Below are positions 21,856-25,528 of a stretch of DNA of 25,528 nt, piece after piece (the first letter of the stretch is position 1; each line of letters starts with the position of its first letter). A program made the position numbers and the translations under genes. The notes under the pieces were generated by a model. That model ran no database searches, was not told where the DNA came from, and saw only the letters and a program-made list of their open reading frames with translations. The stretch is from positions 1-25,528 of IMG/VR virus record IMGVR_UViG_3300036791_000248. The stretch is one strand, 5' to 3'. The DNA is from a virus.

Positions 21856-22163
21856 AAGTGATCTTACTCGCGGCGATGCTGGTGGCGTTCACCAGCTCGG
21901 CGCACGCGTACACTACCTGCACATATGTCGGCCCGTCGCTCGTGTGCAGCGAGTTCGGCAGCAACCGAACGCCTACTGTGATTAACCGCTACGGCTCGAC
22001 CTACTCGATCTCTGGTGGCGAATCCCGCCAGCTGCGATCGCCGCCGCCAAAGCCGTTGCGGCTGCCGCCGCCGCCAACGCCGGATCTTAATTGGAACGGG
22101 CAACCCTGCCCGCCGAACACCCAGCTGGTTGAGCACCGCGGGGAGCAAATAGTCTGCCAATAA
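21852..22163 (+). CDS. Unknown secreted Pro-rich protein, 103 residues
   Basis: MKVILLAAMLVAFTSSAHA is a Sec signal, with likely cleavage before YTTC. The mature part has two cysteines early (TCTYVGPSLVC), a short strand segment (VINRYGSTYSISGG), a Pro/Lys stretch (SPPPKPLRLPPPPTP) and two late cysteines (QPCPPNTQLVEHRGEQIVC). It reads as a small disulphide-bonded module with a Pro hinge. It starts inside the stop of the preceding secreted gene and is the last gene before the terminator. The tandem of two exported proteins suggests a moron-like function at the host envelope. That is inference. Confidence 0.72.
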   Translation: MKVILLAAMLVAFTSSAHAYTTCTYVGPSLVCSEFGSNRTPTVINRYGSTYSISGGESRQLRSPPPKPLRLPPPPTPDLNWNGQPCPPNTQLVEHRGEQIVCQ

Positions 22164-22171
22164 AAGCGGGC

Positions 22172-22198
22172 CGGGTGACGCTTGCAACGTCGATCCCG
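22172..22198 (+). repeat. CTTGCA-loop hairpin, copy 3
   Basis: GACG (22177-22180), 7-nt loop CTTGCAA, CGTC (22188-22191), with an outer pair CGGG (22172-22175) / CCCG (22195-22198) across a small internal loop. It follows the stop of the 103-residue gene. Confidence 0.6.
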
Positions 22199-22208
22199 AC
22201 CCTATGCT

Positions 22209-22234
22209 CGACGCGAGGAGTCTACCACTCGCGT
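22209..22234 (+). repeat. Orphan GGAGTCTAC in a hairpin loop, no gene following
   Basis: ACGCGAG (22211-22217) pairs with CTCGCGT (22228-22234), and the motif GGAGTCTAC (22217-22225) lies in the loop. No start codon with a usable frame follows before the terminator. It is probably the remnant left after loss of a gene at the end of the P1 operon. Confidence 0.55.
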
Positions 22235-22260
22235 TGAGCCTCCCTGGAACTTACACTAAC

Positions 22261-22292
22261 CGCCCCGGCCTCACCAGCCGGGGCGTTTTTTT
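22261..22292 (+). terminator. Intrinsic terminator of the P1 operon
   Basis: A perfect 9-bp GC-rich stem (CGCCCCGGC with GCCGGGGCG, loop CTCACCA) is followed directly by seven T on the plus strand. It ends the first plus-strand operon. Confidence 0.92.
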
Positions 22293-22311
22293 GTGTCCAA
22301 AATCCGGCGCC

Positions 22312-22398
22312 CTACAGATACAGCAGGACTATCACGAGGCCGATCGCCGCCAGCGCCAGCACTGTCAGCGCGTAGATAAACCAGCGATCATCGAGCAT
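22312..22398 (-). CDS. Possible 28-residue single-span membrane miniprotein
   Basis: ATG at 22398 to TAG at 22312-22314 encodes 28 residues. MLDDRWFIY is followed by about 18 hydrophobic residues (LTVLALAAIGLVIVLLYL), a clean transmembrane helix with a charged N-terminus. No ribosome site is visible and it sits back to back with promoter P2, so it could be chance. Small phage membrane peptides of this kind do occur as inhibitors or lysis regulators. The function is unknown. Confidence 0.35.
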   Translation of the reverse strand: MLDDRWFIYALTVLALAAIGLVIVLLYL

Positions 22399-22407
22399 AT
22401 ATTTGGC

Positions 22408-22436
22408 TTGCGTTACCGGGCACATTGCCCTATGTA
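22408..22436 (+). promoter_or_regulatory. Promoter P2 with the same operator dyad as P1
   Basis: TTGCGT (22408-22413), 17-nt spacer, TATGTA (22431-22436). The spacer ends in GGGCA-CAT-TGCCC (22418-22430), with the same arms, spacing and place against the -10 as P1. The shared core reads CGGGCA-N3-TGCCCTAT. The predicted start near 22443 places the CTTGCA hairpin at the very 5' end of the transcript. Confidence 0.7.
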
Positions 22437-22444
22437 TTGAACCT

Positions 22445-22461
22445 GGCGGCCTTGCACCGCC
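22445..22461 (+). repeat. CTTGCA-loop hairpin, copy 4
   Basis: GGCGG, 7-nt loop CCTTGCA, CCGCC. It would be the first structure in the P2 transcript, 14 nt before GGAGTCTAC. Confidence 0.62.
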
Positions 22462-22486
22462 GACTAAGTCCAACGGAGTCTACGCC

Positions 22487-22768
22487 ATGCTCACCGACAA
22501 CAAACGCCTTGACGAAATCCGCGCCATCATACGCGCACGCACTGGCAAACCGAAAACCTGCCGCGCCGCCCTGATCATCTTACGCGGCTGTCCGACCGGC
22601 GCCACCGAGCGCGCCCTGGAGGTCAACGGCGTCACGCTCGCAGCCCTCGACGAACTCGTGCGCCTCGGCCTCGCGTGCTGCACGATCGACACACTCACCA
22701 ACGGGATGCAGATCCCGCGCTACACCATCACGCCCGTGGGGCGCGGCACACTGGAGGGCGGGCGATGA
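22487..22768 (+). CDS. Winged-helix-like small protein, first gene of P2 operon
   Basis: The 93-residue protein starts at 22487 after GGAGTCTAC. The pattern CRAALIILRGCPTGATERAL, then TLAALDELVRLGLACCTID and RYTITPVGR, fits a small winged helix: two helices, a recognition-type helix and a beta wing. Such proteins are often regulators, and this one is a candidate for the factor that binds the shared P1/P2 dyad. The call is by pattern only. It contains three cysteines of unclear role. It overlaps the next gene as ATGA. Confidence 0.6.
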   Translation: MLTDNKRLDEIRAIIRARTGKPKTCRAALIILRGCPTGATERALEVNGVTLAALDELVRLGLACCTIDTLTNGMQIPRYTITPVGRGTLEGGR

Positions 22769-23001
22769 CCACGCGGCTTCCACCGTCCGTCGCGCAGGCG
22801 ATCCGCAAAGCGCGGCACGTCCATCTCGCTGTCGAGGATCGCTATCACGATCTCGTCCGAACCCAATGGGTCCGCGTCAGCAAGGCCGAGGCTCGGCGCA
22901 TCATGCGGATGCGGCCCGACGAGGCCGAGTTGCCGATCATCCAGATCAGCGACGAGGGCGATGCCTACATCGCGCCCGGCTATCAGGAGGGTCGCGAATG
23001 A
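22765..23001 (+). CDS. Unknown 78-residue protein
   Basis: ATG at 22765 overlaps the previous stop (ATGA), with GGAGGGCGGGCG just upstream. The protein starts with a helix (PPSVAQAIRKARHVHLAVED), has VRVSKAEARRIMRMRP and ends with a short beta hairpin (LPIIQISDEGDAYIAPGY). It is basic in the middle. No family is recognised. The tight overlaps on both sides suggest expression together with its neighbours. Confidence 0.65.
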   Translation: MTTRLPPSVAQAIRKARHVHLAVEDRYHDLVRTQWVRVSKAEARRIMRMRPDEAELPIIQISDEGDAYIAPGYQEGRE

Positions 23002-23165
23002 CCCGTCGCTTTAATCTGTGCTCGGTCTGCGGCCATCGGCACGCACCGGCCTATGATTTCCGGCGAGTGTTGCAACGCTTCGGGCTCAAGGGTGAGCGCG
23101 CGGCGGTCGGATGTATCCAGCGACTTTTCGCACGAACATTGGAGCACGATGACAATGGCAACTAA
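22998..23165 (+). CDS. Unknown 55-residue protein with CxxCGxxH cluster
   Basis: ATG at 22998 overlaps the previous stop as ATGA, and AGGAGGGTCGCGA precedes it. The N-terminus FNLCSVCGHRHAP holds a Cys-x-x-Cys-Gly-x-x-His cluster that could bind zinc, followed by a basic helix (FRRVLQRFGLKGERAAVGC). A single ligand cluster with one more Cys could complete a site. The size suits a small nucleic-acid-binding knuckle. Function unknown. Confidence 0.6.
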   Translation: MTRRFNLCSVCGHRHAPAYDFRRVLQRFGLKGERAAVGCIQRLFARTLEHDDNGN

Positions 23166-23391
23166 GCGATCAAAGCGTAAGCCGCGCGCGCCCAAGGTGA
23201 TAGTGCGCGACACACAGTCAAAATTCGGCGACCACCTCGACGAACTCGGGCTGCATTTCCTGCGCTTCGCACAGATCATCGGCCGCGACGAGCGCACCGT
23301 GCGGCGTTGGCGAACCGGCGAAAAGCCCACACCGACCGAGGTGATGATGCTGCTGGAGTCTTGGATCAGGCACGGAGACGGACCACGATGA
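23149..23391 (+). CDS. Helix-turn-helix DNA-binding protein (Cro/XRE-like)
   Basis: The 80-residue protein has a very basic start (TKRSKRKPRAPK) and an HTH in FLRFAQIIGRDERTVRRWRT, a form frequent in alphaproteobacterial prophage regulators (two helices, GRDERTVRRW recognition helix, GEKPTPTEV). It is a leading candidate for the repressor of P1 and P2, since it lies in the P2 operon and could regulate itself. Two starts are possible: 23149 (GGAG spacing 4) or 23155 (spacing 10). The gene overlaps its upstream neighbour by 17 nt and the next gene by ATGA. Confidence 0.68.
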   Translation: MTMATKRSKRKPRAPKVIVRDTQSKFGDHLDELGLHFLRFAQIIGRDERTVRRWRTGEKPTPTEVMMLLESWIRHGDGPR

Positions 23392-23690
23392 CCGACGCCG
23401 ACGACCACCGTGACGCCCTCATCATTGCAGAGATCTCATCAGCGATCATGCCGATGCTCAAGGGCAAAGGTCCGGCGATCCAGACCGCTGTGCTCGGCGA
23501 TCTGATCTCGATGTGCCTCGCCGGCCATTTCATGCTCGACGACGCCAACCAGATCAACCGTGAGGCTACCGAGGCGATGCGCGAAGAGATCTTGCAGGGC
23601 ATCGTCGGCCTCGCCCGCGATCTCATTCCGGCGAACGAGGCCGATCTACTCGTGCGCTTGGAAAACCAGACCAGGGGCAAGCGCCGATGA
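23388..23690 (+). CDS. Unknown 100-residue helical protein
   Basis: ATG at 23388 overlaps the previous stop as ATGA. The protein is mostly helical: ALIIAEISSAIMPMLKGKGP, then QTAVLGDLISMCLAGHFMLD and EAMREEILQGIVGLARDLIP. It resembles unnamed small proteins in rhizobial prophages in composition, but no function is known to this reader. It has no signal or membrane segment. It lies between the HTH gene and a membrane protein, with four-base overlaps to both. Confidence 0.65.
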   Translation: MTDADDHRDALIIAEISSAIMPMLKGKGPAIQTAVLGDLISMCLAGHFMLDDANQINREATEAMREEILQGIVGLARDLIPANEADLLVRLENQTRGKRR

Positions 23691-24304
23691 TCATCACCAT
23701 CGCGGTCGGCGTCGTGCTCGGGCTGCTGGTGTTCACACACTTGCGCACCGTGTTCACGACGTTGGCCGTGCTCGCAGTCCTGTTTGGGATCTTCCTTGCT
23801 GCGAACTGGCCGCGGGACGCCGAGCCGCAAATCCTACCGCAGCCGCTGCGATCTCATTCAATGAACGAGAACCGCGTCGCCGTGCCGACGCCATGCGTGC
23901 GCACGCCGTTGTCAGTCGCCGACCTCGATCGCTTGTGCAGCAAGCCCGCGGCGACCCTGGTGCCGAGCGAGCGCGATACACCCGCCGTGCGCAGGATCGC
24001 CCCGACGGCGGCACCGGACGCCTTGCCGGGAGTTACGGCGCCGCCGCCGGTCATCAAGCACACGATTGGCCGCACCTCGTCGATCGCATGCTTGGATCTG
24101 AAAATGCTGGCCGACGTGTCGCGTGATTCTTATCCGTCGGGCTGCGTCGAATTCGCGCCCGGCACCGAGGTGGTCGTCATCAAAAAATCGACCGATGCGC
24201 TCGGGATGAAAGGCGGCGTCCGCTACAACGTCGCCTGCATTAAGTGGTCGCCGAGTGTCGCCAGCGATTCCTGTTACTGGTTGATCGCTGGCGACCTCGA
24301 CTAA
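23687..24304 (+). CDS. Unknown membrane-anchored protein, 205 residues
   Basis: Two hydrophobic segments (about 3-17 and 22-40) form an N-terminal hairpin anchor. A Pro/Arg-rich linker (45-125) follows, then a compact C-terminal domain (128-205) with cysteines at 135, 153, 184 and 196, and the segments CVEFAPGTEVVVIKK and NVACIKWSPSVASDSCYWLI. The C-terminal domain could be a disulphide-linked beta fold facing the periplasm. This layout could suit envelope modification or superinfection functions. No family was recognised. It is the last gene of the P2 operon. Confidence 0.65.
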   Translation: MIITIAVGVVLGLLVFTHLRTVFTTLAVLAVLFGIFLAANWPRDAEPQILPQPLRSHSMNENRVAVPTPCVRTPLSVADLDRLCSKPAATLVPSERDTPAVRRIAPTAAPDALPGVTAPPPVIKHTIGRTSSIACLDLKMLADVSRDSYPSGCVEFAPGTEVVVIKKSTDALGMKGGVRYNVACIKWSPSVASDSCYWLIAGDLD

Positions 24305-24323
24305 GCGAGCAGGGTCCTGGAAC

Positions 24324-24842
24324 TTACGCGGGCTTCGGCGTCGCTCCCGGCGGTGGCGTCACGATCGGATGCGTCGGTGCCGGCGGCGGTTCCTCAATCA
24401 AGAACCACACCCCGCCGTAGCCAATCACAAACACATGCACCAGCGCCTTGTTGCTGTCTGGCTGTTGCACCGGCGGCAAATAAATCGGATGCGTCGGTGA
24501 GTTGCCATTACCCGCCTCTGGCGGCTTTTCGCCCGGCGGCAGGTAGATCGGCGGCATCGCTACCGGCGGCCAACCGGGAATCGGCTGCGGACCCGGCGGT
24601 GTGATGTCGACCCACGGCGGCGCGACGCCGCCCCAAAATCCGGGCGGCCTTCCGCCAGGGGCGATCGGATGCGCGGGGTGTCCAGGGCTCGGCCAGATAC
24701 TCGGCGGCCAATAGATCGGATGCGTGGGAACACCCGGAGGACCGCCCGGTGCGATCGGATGCGCCGGCCAGCCAGGTACACCAAAGCCTGGATCAACCGG
24801 ACCGCCACCGATCGGAGTAATCATCGCCAAAAATGGCTGCAT
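24324..24842 (-). CDS. Pro-rich protein with repeated His-Pro-Ile motif
   Basis: The 172-residue protein starts after CAGGAGACGAAC at ATG 24842. It is about a quarter proline, with HPI at residues 28-30, 41-43, 58-60, 118-120 and 158-160 and a degenerate PPI at 97-99, usually as [TA]HPI followed by a hydrophobic residue and PP. A conserved-looking beta segment (ALVHVFVIGYGGVWFLIEE) precedes the last repeat. Similar proteins occur across Rhizobiales genomes without known function, by recollection. At DNA level each motif shares ATCGGATGCG on the plus strand (24364, 24484, 24664, 24715, 24754). It is the last gene of a minus-strand cluster. Confidence 0.7.
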   Translation of the reverse strand: MQPFLAMITPIGGGPVDPGFGVPGWPAHPIAPGGPPGVPTHPIYWPPSIWPSPGHPAHPIAPGGRPPGFWGGVAPPWVDITPPGPQPIPGWPPVAMPPIYLPPGEKPPEAGNGNSPTHPIYLPPVQQPDSNKALVHVFVIGYGGVWFLIEEPPPAPTHPIVTPPPGATPKPA

Positions 24843-24945
24843 GTTCGTCTCCTGCTGTATGAGATGGATTTTCAGACACTCAACGCCGTGACCCTAACCG
24901 GGCTTGCTGTCCGGCGTCCAGCCGCGGCGGAAATCTTTTCCACTG

Positions 24946-25146
24946 TCATCCGCGCGTCACAAGGTCTTGCGGCCGAAATGGATCTGCCCGGTAGAGCACC
25001 CGAAACTTCGCGCCCGTGTCAGTCGCCGATGACGGCACATAGATCACATTCACGATCCGATCCGGCGTGATCCCAAGATCCTCACACGCTGCATTCACAG
25101 CACTAATCGTCGGCGGCGTAATGACCTCGCGGATCGTCTCGACCAT
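24946..25146 (-). CDS. Unknown 66-residue protein
   Basis: ATG at 25146 overlaps the preceding stop as TGATG (a GTG one codon earlier is less likely). The product (MVETIREVITPPTISAVNAA, then LGITPDRIVNVIYVPSSATD and KFRVLYRADPF) has a helix-strand-strand pattern; the segment IVNVIYV plus FRVLYR suggests a small two-stranded sheet. No family is recognised. It is the middle gene of the three-gene minus cluster. Confidence 0.6.
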   Translation of the reverse strand: MVETIREVITPPTISAVNAACEDLGITPDRIVNVIYVPSSATDTGAKFRVLYRADPFRPQDLVTRG

Positions 25147-25385
25147 CACGCAGCCGCGGGCTTGCCCTCGGCTTCCTTCGCCTTCGCCGCCTCTTCCGCT
25201 TCCGCCTTGGCTTTCGCTGCCGCCTCGGCCGCTTCCTTTTCCTTTTTCTCGCGCGCTTCCTTTAGCTCGGGCGCCGCCGCTTCCATCCCACGGCGCAGCG
25301 CCGCCTTGGTCGCGGGATCGACAAACACCGTCGCCGCCTCAACAGTCGCTTGTAATTTCTGCGCCACCGATTGCTCTTCCGCCAT
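25146..25385 (-). CDS. Ala/Glu/Lys-rich coiled-coil protein, 79 residues
   Basis: ATG at 25385 is chosen over a TTG two codons earlier because GGGAG lies six bases before it. The N-terminal half is a plain helical segment (EEQSVAQKLQATVEAATVFV, DPATKAALRRGMEAA). From residue 37 the sequence is a long Ala/Glu/Lys helix (KEAREKKEKEAAEAAAKAKA) typical of a coiled coil or low-complexity helix. Function is unknown. It overlaps the next gene as TGATG. It leads the minus-strand cluster that converges on the P2 operon. Confidence 0.62.
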   Translation of the reverse strand: MAEEQSVAQKLQATVEAATVFVDPATKAALRRGMEAAAPELKEAREKKEKEAAEAAAKAKAEAEEAAKAKEAEGKPAAA

Positions 25386-25528
25386 CGTCAACTCCCTTTG
25401 CTGGAACGAATTTCAAACTCTTGCGCGTTTACTCGATCCTTTTTTACTTTCACGCGTTAATCACCCAAACGAATCGAAATCCCTAACTATTTGTTGTAGC
25501 TAAATAAAAATTGAGCTGCGGCGCGACC

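Larger units (their letters stand above)
19835..22483 (+). repeat. Family of eight GGAGTCTAC ribosome-binding motifs
   Basis: The 9-mer GGAGTCTAC occurs at 19835, 20428, 20749, 21441, 21842, 22217 and 22475, and as GGAGTCTAA at 20184. Seven of the eight precede a start codon by the normal Shine-Dalgarno distance; the copy at 22217 has no gene. GGAG alone would suffice for 16S pairing, so the fixed TCTAC is unexplained. The minus-strand genes use varied sequences after GGAG. Confidence 0.85.
22164..22486. other. 323-nt gap between the two plus-strand operons
   Basis: In order, this region holds a CTTGCA hairpin (22172-22198), an orphan GGAGTCTAC in a hairpin loop (22217), the intrinsic terminator of the first operon (22261-22292), a possible 28-codon minus-strand ORF (22312-22398), promoter P2 (22408-22436), a CTTGCA hairpin (22445-22461) and the ribosome motif of the next gene. 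Confidence 0.7.

Noticed and set aside
22098-22111. Third dyad GGGCA-N4-TGCCC
   Set aside because: Spacing is four and not three, it lies inside a coding region, and no -35/-10 pair surrounds it.
22243-24327. 12-bp repeat CCTGGAACTTAC at 22243 and 24316
   Set aside because: Only two copies with unlike surroundings and no structure; it may be chance or a trace of rearrangement.
25392-25528. A 21-codon minus-strand frame (GTG start) and AT-rich tract upstream of the coiled-coil gene
   Set aside because: The frame has no ribosome site and ends within the ribosome site of the next gene; no clear -35/-10 pair could be set in the AT-rich part.
1-25528. CRISPR arrays, tRNA genes, insertion sequences, integrase, holin or endolysin cassette
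   Set aside because: None was found; wall hydrolase domains occur only within the tape-measure proteins.

Overview
The window is the late-gene half of a tailed phage or prophage with a contractile tail. GC-rich codon use, rhizobial-looking small proteins and the Pro-rich His-Pro-Ile repeat protein near the right end suggest an alphaproteobacterial host, probably Rhizobiales/Bradyrhizobium-like. That host call is inferred from protein style only. Head genes resemble the lambda-type GpA-terminase/gpW/portal set. Tail genes follow the Mu/P2 myovirus order.

Region 1 (1-19265, all minus strand) is one closely packed structural operon, read right to left: small terminase, large terminase, gpW-like joining protein, portal, a ChaB-like/prohead-protease/scaffold/major-capsid fusion, DUF2190 decoration protein, FII-like joining protein, two unrecognised virion proteins, a putative tail terminator, a DUF2635-like protein, sheath, tube, tail chaperone with a programmed -1 frameshift, two tandem paralogous tape-measure proteins carrying different peptidoglycan hydrolases, a DNA-circulation (Mu N-like) protein split into two cistrons, and a baseplate hub cut by the window edge. 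Most junctions are ATGA or TGATG overlaps, so translation is probably coupled.

Region 2 (19266-22292, plus strand) starts at a sigma70-like promoter whose spacer holds a GGGCA-N3-TGCCC dyad. A leader of about 400 nt follows, containing two abutting long helices (28 bp and 18 bp). Then come six small unknown genes, two with Sec signals, ended by an intrinsic terminator. These genes carry a nearly invariant 9-nt ribosome-binding motif (GGAGTCTAC). Three intergenic elements have conserved outer arms (CACTA/TAGTG) and an inner stem that differs in sequence but stays perfectly paired. A second hairpin family has variable stems and a 7-nt loop containing CTTGCA.

Region 3 (22293-24304, plus strand) begins with a second promoter of the same design: same spacer length, same dyad, same position against the -10. 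It drives five overlapping genes, including a winged-helix-like protein, an HTH protein and a membrane protein. The two promoters therefore look like one regulon under one repressor. Region 4 (24305-25528) is a small convergent minus-strand cluster: an Ala/Glu-rich coiled coil, a small unknown protein and the His-Pro-Ile repeat protein.

The most unusual content is the plus-strand module: a two-promoter regulon with a structured leader RNA and recurring, covarying RNA elements, sitting upstream of the small terminase where lambda-like phages keep cos. No integrase, lysis cassette, tRNA, CRISPR array or insertion sequence was found.
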